Assembly (NCBI RefSeq): GCF_009295515.1
Contig: NZ_RQVV01000011.1
Location: 248,001-312,000, forward strand
DNA length: 64,000 nt
Source of the DNA: Erwinia endophytica
Lineage (GTDB): Bacteria; Pseudomonadota; Gammaproteobacteria; Enterobacterales; Enterobacteriaceae
Reading direction: 5' to 3'
The translations under genes were made by a program, and so were the position numbers. Under the pieces are notes generated by a model. That model searched no databases. It saw only the letters and a program-made list of their open reading frames with translations, and was not told the DNA's origin. Below, piece after piece: positions 1 to 9,341 of this stretch (positions are counted from its first letter, which is position 1; each line of letters begins with the position of its first letter).

Positions 1-738
1 ATTATTCGCAAGACGATCCAGCGAGAGCAGAACCGTATCCGCCAGTTGAACCAGGGCTTGCAGAGCGTCAGCTTTGGTCAGGTGCATAGCGTTCGCCTGA
101 ATGTTAACGTGCGTGAGTCGCATGCGACACTGCTGGATGTCCTGTCTGAGCAGCACGAGCAGCATCAGGACCTGTTCAACAGTAATCGCCTGACCTTCTC
201 TGAAGCGCTGGCGAAGTTGTATCAGCGTCTGAATCCGCAGGTCGATATGGGCCAGCGTACGCCGCAGACCATCGGTGAGGAGTTACTGGATTACCGTAAC
301 TACCTTGAAATGGAAGTGGAAGTTAATCGTGGTTCTGATGGTTGGTTGCGTGCGGAAAGCGGCGCGTTGTCAACAGGGGAAGCGATTGGTACCGGGATGT
401 CGATTCTGGTGATGGTGGTACAGAGCTGGGAAGAAGAATCACGTCGCCTGCGCGGCAAAGATATCTCCCCTTGTCGTCTGCTGTTCCTTGATGAGGCGGC
501 CCGTCTGGATGCAAAATCCATCGCGACATTGTTTGAACTTTGCGATCGTCTGGAAATGCAGTTGATTATTGCTGCGCCGGAAAATATCAGTCCGGAAAAA
601 GGCACTACCTACAAGTTGGTTCGTAAGGTCATTAACAATACTGAGCACGTCCATGTCGTTGGGTTGCGCGGTTTTACCGCTGAGCCGTCAGCGGCTCATT
701 CCGTCGTGCATGCAGAGAGCCCACAGGCTTCTTCCTGA
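1..738 (+). CDS. mukB: Chromosome partition protein MukB, C-terminal part (5' end outside window)
   Basis: The frame is open from the first base and ends in TGA at 736-738, giving the last 245 residues of a protein of about 1,480 in E. coli. MukB is the SMC-like ATPase of the MukBEF condensin that organises and segregates the chromosome. This piece is the C-terminal half of the ATPase head. The ABC signature loop ([12 protein letters not shown], about residues 121-132) and the Walker B strand with catalytic Glu ([12 protein letters not shown], about 159-170) are intact. The tail past GLRGF is Ala/Ser-rich. The upstream smc-family coiled coil and Walker A lie outside the window. Position before ldtD matches E. 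coli. Confidence 0.97.
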   Translation: MIRKTIQREQNRIRQLNQGLQSVSFGQVHSVRLNVNVRESHATLLDVLSEQHEQHQDLFNSNRLTFSEALAKLYQRLNPQVDMGQRTPQTIGEELLDYRNYLEMEVEVNRGSDGWLRAESGALSTGEAIGTGMSILVMVVQSWEEESRRLRGKDISPCRLLFLDEAARLDAKSIATLFELCDRLEMQLIIAAPENISPEKGTTYKLVRKVINNTEHVHVVGLRGFTAEPSAAHSVVHAESPQASS

Positions 739-917
739 GGATGACCATTGAAATAATGCGCTGCCAGATATAGAAAAAAACCTGCCAGCGCATTACTCTA
801 CTCTATGGTATTTGCAGCAGTTAGGACAAATGCCGTTTTCTTTTTCTATAATTATAAATAACAATGACTAATCCACCGATGGTCATCGTCTCTTTCGTCA
901 GTTACAGGAGACACAGG

Positions 918-2729
918 ATGTTGCTGACAAAATCATTTTTTGCAAGGTTAACACTGTCGGGTGCTTGCCTGACGCTGGCTTTTGGGGTGGTTTTTCCTGC
1001 CACGGTAAGTATTGCTCCAGTATCTGCAGCCGTGGCTTCCTCATTCACTGTGGCTCAGGCGAAGTCACGGCTGTTATCTGCCGTTCACACTGGTTATCGT
1101 CCTTTTTTCCTGAATGCGTTAGCGCCGTTGTATGCTTCGTCCGGGATGCAGCCGATGTGGCAGGATCGTCAGGCAGTACAACAATTTCAGCAGCAACTGG
1201 CCGAAGTGGCCATTTCTGGCGTGCAGCCGCAGTTTACCCAATGGGTTAAAATGCTCACCGATCCGTCGATAACCGGAATGGCCCGCGATGTGGTGCTGTC
1301 CGATGCCATGCTCGGTTACCTGCAATTTGTCTCGTCTGTCCCTGTGAAAGGTGAAACCTGGCTGTACAGTAGCGCGCCTTACAAACTTGAGGCACCGGCA
1401 ATGTCAGTTATCGAACAGTGGCAACGCGCGGTACGGCAGGGCAACAGTAGCGTGTTCGTCGCATCGCTTGCGCCACAGCATCCACAATATTCCCTGATGC
1501 ATCAGGCGTTGAAGACCTTGCTGGCAGACAATCGTCCCTGGCCGCAACTGATGGATAAACAATCGTTGCGTCCTGGTCAACTGAGTGAGGATATTCCAGC
1601 CCTGAGGGAAATATTACAGCGTACCGGGATGATGACGCCGGGTAATGATTCTCCCAGGCCCAATGATGATGCGGTCCCAACGGCCAGTGTGGCGGCTTCA
1701 GTTGTTGATAAGAATGTGGTGGTCAGTCCGTCAGCGACAACACTACCTGAAAACGGGCTGGTGACGACGCCACTGGCTGTTGGTCAGGTGCAGGGAACGG
1801 CAATGCCTGTCGCCTCACCTCACGTTTATGCAGAGGATTTAGTCGATGGTGTGAAGCGTTTTCAGCGCTGGCAAGGGTTGGAAGCGGATGGCGTGATTGG
1901 TCCGCGGACCCGTGAATGGTTGAATGCTTCACCACAGTTACGGGCTGCGTTGCTGGCGCTGAATATTCAGCGTCTGCGTTTATTGCCGGATGACATGCAC
2001 AACGGCATTATGGTCAATATTCCTAACTATTCGCTGATCTATTACCTCAATGGTAATCAGATACTTAAGTCACGGGTGATTGTTGGTCGTCCTGATCGTA
2101 AAACGCCATTGATGCGTAGTGCGTTGAATAATGTGGTGCTCAATCCACCGTGGAATGTGCCAACCACACTGGTACGCCAGGATATTATTCCGAAAGTGAA
2201 ACAGGATCCGAGCTATTTATATAAGCACAACTATACGTTGCTATCAGGCTGGAGCAGTGATGCGCAAGTGATTGACCCGTCGATGATCGACTGGCGGATG
2301 ATCTCTGCTGCATCGTTTCCTTACCGTATCCGTCAGGCGCCAGGGGCGACGAACTCGCTGGGGCGCTATAAATTTAATATGCCCAGTTCGGATGCGATTT
2401 ATCTGCACGATACGCCAAATCACAATCTGTTCCAGAAGGATATTCGTGCTCTGAGTTCGGGCTGCGTACGCGTTAACAAAGCGTCTGAGTTGGCCAACCT
2501 GCTGTTGCAGGATGCTGGCTGGAATAATACGCGGATTTCCAGCACGCTGAAGGAAGGGAATACCCGCTATGTGCCGATTCGGCATCGTATTCCCGTTAAT
2601 CTCTACTATTTGACGGCATGGGTATCTGACGATGGGAAGGCGCAATATCGCACAGATATCTACAATTATGACATGACTGCCCGTTCCGGTGCGCAGCTGA
2701 TGTCCGTCGCGGGCCAATTATTACTTTAG
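918..2729 (+). CDS. ldtD: L,D-transpeptidase LdtD (YcbB)
   Basis: Periplasmic L,D-transpeptidase that makes 3-3 cross-links between meso-diaminopimelate residues of peptidoglycan. An in-frame ATG exists at 864, but the ATG at 918 has an ACAGGAG Shine-Dalgarno 7 nt upstream and begins a clear signal peptide (about residues 1-38, ending PVSAAVA), so I start there: 603 residues against about 615 in E. coli. A peptidoglycan-binding domain lies at about 304-337 ([19 protein letters not shown]). The YkuD catalytic domain follows, with the HDTPNH segment near 497 and the SSGCVRV nucleophile motif at about 513-519. A Pro/Val/Thr-rich linker precedes the binding domain. The gene for the 3-3-cleaving endopeptidase MepK follows on the same strand. 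Confidence 0.95.
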   Translation: MLLTKSFFARLTLSGACLTLAFGVVFPATVSIAPVSAAVASSFTVAQAKSRLLSAVHTGYRPFFLNALAPLYASSGMQPMWQDRQAVQQFQQQLAEVAISGVQPQFTQWVKMLTDPSITGMARDVVLSDAMLGYLQFVSSVPVKGETWLYSSAPYKLEAPAMSVIEQWQRAVRQGNSSVFVASLAPQHPQYSLMHQALKTLLADNRPWPQLMDKQSLRPGQLSEDIPALREILQRTGMMTPGNDSPRPNDDAVPTASVAASVVDKNVVVSPSATTLPENGLVTTPLAVGQVQGTAMPVASPHVYAEDLVDGVKRFQRWQGLEADGVIGPRTREWLNASPQLRAALLALNIQRLRLLPDDMHNGIMVNIPNYSLIYYLNGNQILKSRVIVGRPDRKTPLMRSALNNVVLNPPWNVPTTLVRQDIIPKVKQDPSYLYKHNYTLLSGWSSDAQVIDPSMIDWRMISAASFPYRIRQAPGATNSLGRYKFNMPSSDAIYLHDTPNHNLFQKDIRALSSGCVRVNKASELANLLLQDAGWNNTRISSTLKEGNTRYVPIRHRIPVNLYYLTAWVSDDGKAQYRTDIYNYDMTARSGAQLMSVAGQLLL

Positions 2730-2779
2730 TCGCGTAATCGGGCAGGATTTGACTTCATCGTCATTGAAGTCTGTATGGT

Positions 2780-2813
2780 GGGCACGACAGGAGATTTGCT
2801 ATTTGTCGTGCTC
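2780..2813 (+). terminator. Hairpin in the ldtD-mepK gap, weak terminator candidate
   Basis: Ten-base arms (2780-2789 and 2804-2813, GGGCACGACA with TGTCGTGCTC, one G-U pair) enclose a 14-nt loop 50 bases after the ldtD stop. No T-run follows, so termination is uncertain; it could be an mRNA-end stabiliser. Confidence 0.3.
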
Positions 2814-2918
2814 CATCACATTTCTTGAGTTGACTCCGCATTTTTCCCCAGGTATGGTCTCTGACGGTAACTTTTTTTCGCACCATTTTCAGACAATGCA
2901 ACTGGGTAATACAGCTTA

Positions 2919-3470
2919 ATGGATAAATTCGATTCCCACCGCCGTAAATGGCTGATTATGGGAGGCGCTGCATTGGGTTTAGCGCTACTTCCCGGACAGG
3001 CCTTTGCCTCATTTTCCACTTCCCGTCCTCGTGTGCTGACACTGAATAACCTGAATACCGGCGAAAGCTTGAAAACGGAATTTTTCAACGGTAAAAGTTA
3101 TGATAAGGGTGAGTTGACACGTCTTAACCATTTTTTCCGTGATTACCGGGTGAACAAAATTAAGAGTATCGATCCTCACCTTTTCGATCAGCTTTACTGT
3201 TTGCAGACCCTGCTGGATAGCCGCAAACCGGTACAGCTGATTTCCGGTTACCGCTCGGTGGCAACCAATAATTCAATGCGCCAGAACAGAAGAGGGGTGG
3301 CGAAACACAGTTATCATACCCTGGGGCAGGCGATGGATTTCCATATTGAAGGCATTTCATTGAGTAACGTTCGCAAAGCCGCACTTGCCATGAAGGCGGG
3401 GGGAGTAGGATACTACCCGAGCAGCAACTTTGTGCATATTGATACCGGGCCCGCGCGGCACTGGCAATAA
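2919..3470 (+). CDS. mepK: Murein endopeptidase MepK (YcbK), M15 family
   Basis: Zinc peptidase of the YcbK/DacA2-type M15 family; in E. coli MepK cuts 3-3 and some 4-3 peptidoglycan cross-links, which fits its place directly after LdtD, the enzyme that makes 3-3 links. The 183-residue protein begins with a twin-arginine-like signal (HRRKWLIMGGAALGLALLPGQAFA), so Tat export is likely. Metal-ligand segments are visible: SGYRS near 107, HSYHTLGQAMDFH near 131-143 (His and Asp ligands) and FVHIDTG near 172. Length matches the E. coli protein. No strong Shine-Dalgarno precedes the ATG, but no better in-frame start preserves the signal. Confidence 0.94.
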   Translation: MDKFDSHRRKWLIMGGAALGLALLPGQAFASFSTSRPRVLTLNNLNTGESLKTEFFNGKSYDKGELTRLNHFFRDYRVNKIKSIDPHLFDQLYCLQTLLDSRKPVQLISGYRSVATNNSMRQNRRGVAKHSYHTLGQAMDFHIEGISLSNVRKAALAMKAGGVGYYPSSNFVHIDTGPARHWQ

Positions 3471-3512
3471 AATGAAACCCGTTCAGCAGTGTGCTGGTGG
3501 TAATGGAGCGTT

Positions 3513-4142
3513 ATGGACTATCAAATTATTCCGGTAACCTCGTTCGCACAGAACTGCTCGTTAATTTGGTGTCCGGTAACTTTACAAGCTGCGGTGGTCG
3601 ATCCGGGTGGGGATGCGGAAAAAATTCGGGCGGCTGTGGCAGAAAGCGGTGTTAACGTCACACAAATTTTGCTAACGCATGGTCATTTGGATCATGTGGG
3701 GGCAGCGACCGACCTGGCGACGTTTTATGGTGTTCCGGTGGTGGGGCCTCATCGGGCTGATGCTTTCTGGCTGGACAGCTTATCCGTGCAGAGTCAACTG
3801 TTCGGTCTGTCGGACTGTACGCCAGTGCAACCGGATCGTTGGCTGGAAGAGGGGGATACTGTTCAGCTAGGGGAAACCACGCTGGAGATCCTGCATTGTC
3901 CAGGTCATACGCCAGGGCATATCGTGTTCTTTGACCGGACGGATCGTTTGCTGGTATCGGGGGACGTGATTTTCAATGGGGGGGTAGGGCGTACTGACTT
4001 TCCGCAAGGCAGCCATACGGATTTGATCGCGGCCATCAAGCACAAGCTGTTGCCACTGGGAGATAACGTCACCTTTTTGCCGGGCCATGGTCCGATGTCA
4101 ACGCTGGGACGTGAACGAATCTCTAATCCCTTTTTACAGTAA
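3513..4142 (+). CDS. gloC: Type II glyoxalase GloC (YcbL), metallo-beta-lactamase fold
   Basis: Hydroxyacylglutathione hydrolase that finishes methylglyoxal detoxification, converting S-lactoylglutathione to D-lactate. It is 209 residues (E. coli about 215), single domain, with the binuclear-metal motif THGHLDHVG near residues 55-63, a second ligand stretch HCPGHTPGH near 127-135, SGDVIF near 149 and the last ligand region PGHGP near 190. The short form lacking the extra C-terminal domain of GloB is typical of YcbL. ATG at 3513 follows a TGGAGCG Shine-Dalgarno. mgsA, which makes methylglyoxal, lies 41 kb away in the same window. Confidence 0.94.
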   Translation: MDYQIIPVTSFAQNCSLIWCPVTLQAAVVDPGGDAEKIRAAVAESGVNVTQILLTHGHLDHVGAATDLATFYGVPVVGPHRADAFWLDSLSVQSQLFGLSDCTPVQPDRWLEEGDTVQLGETTLEILHCPGHTPGHIVFFDRTDRLLVSGDVIFNGGVGRTDFPQGSHTDLIAAIKHKLLPLGDNVTFLPGHGPMSTLGRERISNPFLQ

Positions 4143-4178
4143 TTGTCTGAAGTAAAAAAACAGCTTCCAGGTATGCCA

Positions 4179-4252
4179 ATCGTTTAAGCGTACCTGAACT
4201 CTTCTGTCTGTAAGAGAGAGCCTGGGATCAGTTTCCTGCTTGCGGATTTTTG
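4179..4252 (+). repeat. Short dispersed intergenic repeat, copy 1
   Basis: This stretch downstream of gloC resembles 55904-55978 downstream of agp. Both begin ATCGTTTA, share CGTACCTGAAC two bases later, share GGGATCAG about 25 bases further on, and end in a GG-plus-T-run. The second copy contains a strong terminator hairpin; this one has no clear palindrome. It may be a degenerate terminator-bearing repeat. Matched by eye only. Confidence 0.45.
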
Positions 4253-4260
4253 TTGCCAGC

Positions 4261-4287
4261 TAAAAACCACGTCTTGTGGACGTGGTT
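4261..4287 (-). terminator. Likely rho-independent terminator of aspC
   Basis: Perfect 9-bp arms 4265-4273 and 4279-4287 (AACCACGTC / GACGTGGTT) with a 5-nt loop. Read on the minus strand the stem is followed by a short T-run. It lies 70 bases past the aspC stop and could also stop gloC transcripts from the other side. Confidence 0.55.
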
Positions 4288-4356
4288 ATCAATAGATTTT
4301 TGACCCTGCTTTTTAATACACGCCAGTGTGCTTTTACCACCCACCATCAGGAGGAA

Positions 4357-5547
4357 TTACAGCACTGCGACGATGGCTTCGCACAGCGCCGACATATTGT
4401 CCGGCGTCATCCCCGCCACATTGACGCGACCAGAATTAACCGCATAGATGGCGAACTCCTCACGTAAGCGGATAACTTGCTCTTTGGTCAGGCCACTGAA
4501 CGAGAACATGCCGTTCTGGCTGATAATAAAACGGAAGTCATCTTTCGCGCCTTTCTCCTGCAGAGTATTCACGAACAACTGACGCATACGATGAATACGC
4601 TGACGCATATCACTCAGTTCCTGTTCCCAGAGCGCCCGCAGCGCATCGTTACCCAGGATCGTCGCCACTATGGCAGCGCCGTGAGCCGGTGGGTTGGAAT
4701 AGTTGGCGCGGATGGTGGCTTTGACCTGGCTGAAGGCAGTATCAGCAATACCTGACTCACTGGAGACCAGGGTGAATGCACCGACGCGTTCGTTATAGAG
4801 GCCAAAGTTCTTGGAATAAGAGCTGGCGACGAGCAGTTCCTGATGGTCGGCAGCAAAAATACGCAGGCCTTCAGCATCTTCTTCCAGACCCCGGGCAAAT
4901 CCCTGATAGGCAAAATCGAACAGTGGCAACCAGCCGCTGTTTTTCGACAATTCGGCCAACTGCGACCATTGTTCCACGGAAGGATCGACACCGGTCGGGT
5001 TGTGGCAGCAGCCGTGGAACAACACAATATCGCCAGCTTTGGCTTCACGCAGTGCGTTCAGCATTCCATCGAAATCCAGCGAGTGATTGACCGCATCGTA
5101 ATAACGGTATTCACAAACCTCCAGTCCGGCGGACTCAAAGACATTTTTATGATTTGGCCAACTTGGCTGACTGACCCAAATACGTTTGGCGTGGGTCTGA
5201 GTGGCGATGAAATCGGCAGCGACACGCAGGGCACCGGTGCCACCTGGCGTCTGCGCAGTCCGGGCACGTTTTGTGCTGATGATGGCATTCTCTTTACCAA
5301 ACAGCAGTTCCTGGGTACAGGCGGCGAAGTCGGGCAGGCCATCAATGCTCAGGTAGTTTTTAGTGGTTTCATTTTCCAGCAGATATTGCTCAGCTTTTTT
5401 TACGCTGGTCAGCACCGGCGTTTTGCCGGTTTCATCTTTATACACGCCGATGCCGAGGTTGATTTTATTTGGGCGGTCATCAGCACGAAAAAGATCGGCT
5501 AAACCAAGAATGGGGTCTGCAGGGGCAGCGGCAATGCGTTCAAACAT
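4357..5547 (-). CDS. aspC: Aspartate aminotransferase
   Basis: PLP-dependent class I aminotransferase that interconverts aspartate and 2-oxoglutarate with oxaloacetate and glutamate; it also acts on aromatic amino acids. From the ATG at 5545-5547 ([20 protein letters not shown]) the product is 396 residues, the exact E. coli length; a TTG two codons upstream is less likely. The PLP lysine sits in [15 protein letters not shown] (about residue 246). Other family marks are [18 protein letters not shown], the DFAYQGF strand and the substrate arginine in SGRVNVAG near the C-terminus. In E. coli ompF is the direct neighbour; here a 6-kb island separates them. Confidence 0.97.
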   Translation of the reverse strand: MFERIAAAPADPILGLADLFRADDRPNKINLGIGVYKDETGKTPVLTSVKKAEQYLLENETTKNYLSIDGLPDFAACTQELLFGKENAIISTKRARTAQTPGGTGALRVAADFIATQTHAKRIWVSQPSWPNHKNVFESAGLEVCEYRYYDAVNHSLDFDGMLNALREAKAGDIVLFHGCCHNPTGVDPSVEQWSQLAELSKNSGWLPLFDFAYQGFARGLEEDAEGLRIFAADHQELLVASSYSKNFGLYNERVGAFTLVSSESGIADTAFSQVKATIRANYSNPPAHGAAIVATILGNDALRALWEQELSDMRQRIHRMRQLFVNTLQEKGAKDDFRFIISQNGMFSFSGLTKEQVIRLREEFAIYAVNSGRVNVAGMTPDNMSALCEAIVAVL

Positions 5548-5665
5548 AGTCAAAGTCCGTTAGCGTATGAAGCGAAATGAGGACTCAGGGTACCGCCATG
5601 GCGCACAAATTGCCAACCGTTTGCACGAAAAAGAAGGCGCAAAATCGGGCATAAATCAAAGAAAA

Positions 5666-5688
5666 TGAAAACGGGGCGTAAAGCCCCG
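5666..5688. repeat. Left 23-bp direct repeat of the island (candidate attL), copy of the ompF terminator stem
   Basis: This sequence matches 11745-11767 at 22 of 23 positions in the same orientation; the only difference is A versus C at the 16th base. Similarity stops sharply on both sides. The right copy is the rho-independent terminator of ompF. The two copies bracket about 6.08 kb with P2-like phage remnants, as expected for attL and attR of an element integrated into that terminator. The hairpin core is GGGGC(T)...GCCCC. Confidence 0.75.
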
Positions 5689-5803
5689 ATAACATGGTCA
5701 ACAAAAACAATAAGTTATAATACAATCAATGGCTTATATGGTCAATAAACCCAGGGGAAACCGCCAAAAACAAGGTGATTTGGGCAAAAAGTGGACACTA
5801 TAG

Positions 5804-6974
5804 CCAGTTAAATCCACGGGCCATTATCATTATCCCCGCGATACGCAAAAATACTTATGTGGAGTCTGGGCGCGTACCCGTGCAGCCTGGCGGCGCAGGA
5901 GGATCCGCGTTTTTGGGTTTCGTGTTGTTGAACCACATCATGATGGAACGCCGCACTGGCATTTACTCCTGTTTATGGCGCCGGAACATGTAGACGAGGC
6001 CAGCGATATTTTTTGCGCATATGCGCGACGTGATGACGCCGAAGAGCTGCTGACGGATGACGCGCGGGTAGCCCGTTTTCATGCCAAACCGATTGATAAA
6101 TCACGCGGCAGTGCCACGAGATATATAGCGAAATATATCTCAAAAAATATTGATGGTTACGCGCTGGATGGCGAGATCGACGATGAGAGCGGTCAGCCGC
6201 TGAAAGAGACCGCCCGGCGAGTCAGCGCGTGGGCATCACGCTGGCGTATTCGCCAGTTCCAACAGATAGGCGGCGCGCCGGTCACCGTTTATCGCGAGTT
6301 ACGCCGGTTACTCTTACACTGCACCCGGAAATTTCCCCGGCCCATATGGCCGCAGATGAGGGGGACTGGGCCGGATACACCAACGCACAGGGCGGACCAC
6401 TGGTCACGCGCGACGCTATCCCGGTTCGCCTTAATTACGAAATAACCAAAAACGGCAACGCTTACGGCGATGATGTTACGCGGGTGGCGGGTATCTACGC
6501 ACCGGCAGCGAGGCCGAATTCTCTTATTTATACCCGCGCCACCACTTACAAAATTGTTCCCGCTCTAAAAGCGATGGGGGTGATGTTGACCTTCAGGGCG
6601 CAGCCGCGCCCCCTTGGAGTTCTGTCAATAACTGTACGCCGACCGATCGCAGCGATCCGGCGGCGTCGCCATCAGACCCGGTCATAAACGACTGTGTCGG
6701 CTGTGATTTCGACAAGATGACGCGGCAGGAACGCCGTGAACTGGCGGACAGACTGAGGAAAACCATCAAAAAACGGTATAAAACGCGAGGACTGGAAACG
6801 CGATATCCGCCTGACAGCAGCCCTGTTGCCGTGAAACTGGCTGAGCAACTGACCCGGATTGGGATAGCGCCGGAACCGTGGGAGCTGGGTGCGCTGATTT
6901 CTGGTTCTGTGGTAGATTTTGGCGCGGGTCATACGTTCAAGATTACCGCCGGGCGACTGATTTATTTGGGATAA
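5804..6974 (+). pseudogene. P2-like phage replication endonuclease gpA, truncated and frameshifted
   Basis: P2 gene A encodes the rolling-circle HUH endonuclease. The relic opens in the 5804 frame at HYHYPRDTQKYLCGVWAR, contains the HUH strand (EPHHDGTPHWHLLLF, about 5924-5968) and the tyrosine motif (RYIAKYISKNIDG, about 6121-6159). The reading then moves to another frame near 6300-6320 (GDWAGYTNAQGGP...) and again near 6555-6570 (DKMTRQERRELADRL..., ending at the TAA 6972-6974). The N-terminal few hundred residues are missing, and a stop at 5801-5803 lies just before. With two frameshifts and a missing start it cannot make a working protein. It lies at the left end of the island, where P2 order places A ahead of the moron region. 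Confidence 0.88.
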
Positions 6975-7351
6975 CGAGTATCGATGGTGGTCATAAACTT
7001 AGAACGCAATAATGCAGCAGGTTCAGATCAGTTTATACATAATTTAATGGCTGATACATCATAAAGATAAAAAAGTATTGAATTATAAATATATAGGTAT
7101 TAACTTCATACGAGTAAAAAAATCCAGCCAAATAGCTGTTCCATATAGTAGATTACTTAGTAATTAATAGTGATTATTTCATTATTAATCACTACGGCTT
7201 TGGAACCTTGATATCAGAGACTTTCGGAATGGAAAACGGATCCTCCTTATACTACAAAGGCTATGTAGGTATAGCAGTATTAGGAGAAGCTATTTAGAGC
7301 AAGTTAGTCATAACTAGGTGATGAATATCATGATATTAATTTTCATTCCTA
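6975..7351. other. AT-rich intergenic stretch, no gene recognised
   Basis: About 380 bases with much lower GC than the flanking core genes and stops in all frames. It holds no ORF, tRNA or recognisable repeat that I can see. It separates the gpA relic from the OLD-like gene and shares the latter's AT-rich composition, so it probably arrived with it. Confidence 0.6.
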
Positions 7352-7380
7352 TTGACATATTCTTCTGGGTTTTATATTTA
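7352..7380 (+). promoter_or_regulatory. Sigma-70 promoter of the OLD-like gene
   Basis: A perfect -35 TTGACA (7352-7357) is followed by TATTTA (7375-7380) at 17 bp, or TATATT at 15 bp. Transcription would start near 7387, just before a long hairpin and about 87 bases before the ATG. Confidence 0.6.
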
Positions 7381-7393
7381 AATCCATAGAATG

Positions 7394-7429
7394 ATGGATG
7401 GAAATTTACTGACGAAAATTTCTATCCAT
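7394..7429 (+). promoter_or_regulatory. Long inverted repeat in the leader of the OLD-like gene
   Basis: Arms of 14 bases (7394-7407 and 7416-7429, ATGGATGGAAATTT with AAATTTCTATCCAT) differ only by one G-U-compatible position and enclose 8 nt. It would form the 5' end of the mRNA from the promoter at 7352-7380, or act as a DNA operator. No T-run follows, so it is not a terminator. Confidence 0.55.
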
Positions 7430-7473
7430 TTTCATGATGTTAAGTTCAATTAATTATCAATAAGGATGTTCCT

Positions 7474-9120
7474 ATGAAATTGTCTGCATTACTGATCTCA
7501 AACTTTAAAGGCATAAAGGATGAAGTAAAAATACTCATCGACAACATTGTTGTGCTGGTGGGGCCTAATAACAGTTGTAAGTCCACTATTCTGGATGCAT
7601 ACGAAGCCTATGTTTCGATGGGGAAGTCATTAACACTTGACCACTATCATGGTCGAGAGGCTAATAAGCCGGTGGTAATTACTGGAATTTTTAATGATAT
7701 AACTAAGGAGGATATTGACACTTTAGGGCAAGAATGGCACTTGCAGAACGATCCTGAGTTTGGTGACTGTGCAAAATTTCAAATCCGTTGGGAAACTCCA
7801 GATGAAGATGGTTTCAAGTATAGCTTTAGCAACAAAATAAATGATTGGAAGAAAGGCGGAGCTGGTGGATGGGACACATTACTGCAAAGTAGATTGCCAA
7901 TTCCAGTACGATTAAATCCCAATGATAATTATGATGAACTAGAGAAGGTAGTAAAAGATTTAGCATCAAAAAATGCTGCTAAAAAGTTAAAAGATGATAA
8001 AAGTAAAATATCTGGAATTGTTGCGGAAATAGAAAAGCTTGCTAAAGAGGTCGATGAAGAATTATCTGGAGATATTGGGAAGTTAAGTGATAAAATAGAG
8101 TTGGAATTAAAAAAGTTATTTCTAGATGCTACTGTTAGCTTTGAAACTGGTGTTGGGAGATTTAAAGCAGAGGATGCGATTAGAGATGGTAGTAAGTTTA
8201 TTGTTAAAACGAGTGATCATCCGTCACCCTTAGAGCATCAGGGGACAGGCATAAAAAGAGCTTTTTTATGGTCTGCAGTGAATGCGCTATGTAGCGAGGG
8301 AATGTATAAAAAAGGTAAAAAAATAATTGGAAATGAAGCTCCTAAAGTATTATTGATTGATGAGCCGGAAATAAATTTGCATCCATCCATAATTAGAGCT
8401 GCTAGAAAAGCTATTTATGCTTTAGCGGATCTGGATGGATGGCAAGTTATATGTACTACACACTCTCCAGTATTTATTGACCTTACGCAAGACCACACTA
8501 CACTAATAAAAGTATCTAATAACCAGAAAGGAACTTTTTACTTCCAGACGGATAAAACACGTTTTAGTCCTGATGAGAAAGATAACTTAAAGATACTAAA
8601 TCGATGCTGTCCTACAGTTAATGAATTCTTCTTTTACCCTAATTCAATATTAGTTGAGGGTGATACAGAATATCTGGCCTATCAGTATCTTATTGAAAGA
8701 AGTGGTCTTGAGGGAAGCTATTGTGTTATTAATTGTAGAGGAAAGGCAAATATTCCAACATTTATAAAAATATTTGATCAATTCAATGCGAATGCCATAG
8801 CGATTCATGATCTAGATACAAAACTTAGAAAGGATGGAGCACCGAATGGTATGTGGAAAATTAACTTAAATATAAGAGAACTGGCAGATGCAACAGGCGG
8901 GAGAGTTAGAACAGTTGTTCATAATCCTGACTTTGAAGGTTTTTATCTTCATAAATCACCATCAAAAGACAAGCCTTATAACTTATTTACTCATTTAATG
9001 TTAGCTGACTTTGAAACAAATGAAAAATATAGGGAATTAAGGGAATCTCTAAATGAAATTATTAATGGAACTCATAAAGGTTTATATACTACAAAAGCGG
9101 AGCTTGATGCAATGGCTTAA
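7474..9120 (+). CDS. OLD-family ATPase/TOPRIM endonuclease (probable anti-phage protein)
   Basis: 548 residues with ABC-type ATPase parts and a C-terminal TOPRIM nuclease, the architecture of OLD (overcoming lysogenisation defect) proteins. ATPase: P-loop GPNNSCKST at residues 30-38, signature-like QGTGIKRA at 256-263, Walker B LLIDEPEINLHP at 293-304 with Glu, H-loop TTHSP at 328-332. A lysine-rich, probably coiled segment (about 155-215) sits between. TOPRIM: LVEGDTEY at 393-400 (Glu395) and HDLDTK at 445-450 (Asp446, Asp448). The residue before the P-loop lysine is Cys rather than the usual Gly. ATG 7474 follows AAGGATG. Codon use is AT-rich, unlike all core neighbours. P2 carries its own old gene just after gene A, matching this position; other ATP-dependent TOPRIM defence nucleases remain possible. 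Confidence 0.85.
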   Translation: MKLSALLISNFKGIKDEVKILIDNIVVLVGPNNSCKSTILDAYEAYVSMGKSLTLDHYHGREANKPVVITGIFNDITKEDIDTLGQEWHLQNDPEFGDCAKFQIRWETPDEDGFKYSFSNKINDWKKGGAGGWDTLLQSRLPIPVRLNPNDNYDELEKVVKDLASKNAAKKLKDDKSKISGIVAEIEKLAKEVDEELSGDIGKLSDKIELELKKLFLDATVSFETGVGRFKAEDAIRDGSKFIVKTSDHPSPLEHQGTGIKRAFLWSAVNALCSEGMYKKGKKIIGNEAPKVLLIDEPEINLHPSIIRAARKAIYALADLDGWQVICTTHSPVFIDLTQDHTTLIKVSNNQKGTFYFQTDKTRFSPDEKDNLKILNRCCPTVNEFFFYPNSILVEGDTEYLAYQYLIERSGLEGSYCVINCRGKANIPTFIKIFDQFNANAIAIHDLDTKLRKDGAPNGMWKINLNIRELADATGGRVRTVVHNPDFEGFYLHKSPSKDKPYNLFTHLMLADFETNEKYRELRESLNEIINGTHKGLYTTKAELDAMA

Positions 9121-9276
9121 CGATATGCGATATACAATATGTAGATAAATCATTCGCAGCGCTTTCAGGTAAGCGCTGTGGTGTATGTTAGATTTTCTCT
9201 CTTAGCTGATAGCCATACTTATCAGTTTTCTTACTACTGAATACGCCGCATTGGACGCTGAAAGCAGCACTGTCGC

Positions 9277-9305
9277 TTGACATTATTTGTTGGTATGTAT
9301 AAAAT
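9277..9305 (+). promoter_or_regulatory. Sigma-70 promoter of the toxin-antitoxin pair
   Basis: TTGACA (9277-9282) and TAAAAT (9300-9305) at the ideal 17-bp spacing, 36 bases ahead of the toxin start. Confidence 0.7.
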
Positions 9306-9315
9306 TTTATACATA
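9294..9315 (+). promoter_or_regulatory. Perfect 22-bp palindrome over the -10 box, likely autoregulatory operator
   Basis: The half-site TATGTATAAAA (9294-9304) is followed immediately by its exact complement (9305-9315). It covers the -10 element of the promoter for the following TA genes. HigA-type antitoxins repress their own promoter through such palindromes, so this is the expected antitoxin binding site. Confidence 0.75.
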
Positions 9316-9341
9316 ATTTAAAGGGAGAGGAAGATAAACGG

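Noticed and set aside
4843-5502. 219-codon open frame on the plus strand opposite aspC
   Set aside because: It is antisense to a full-length, clearly recognised gene and its translation has no family features.
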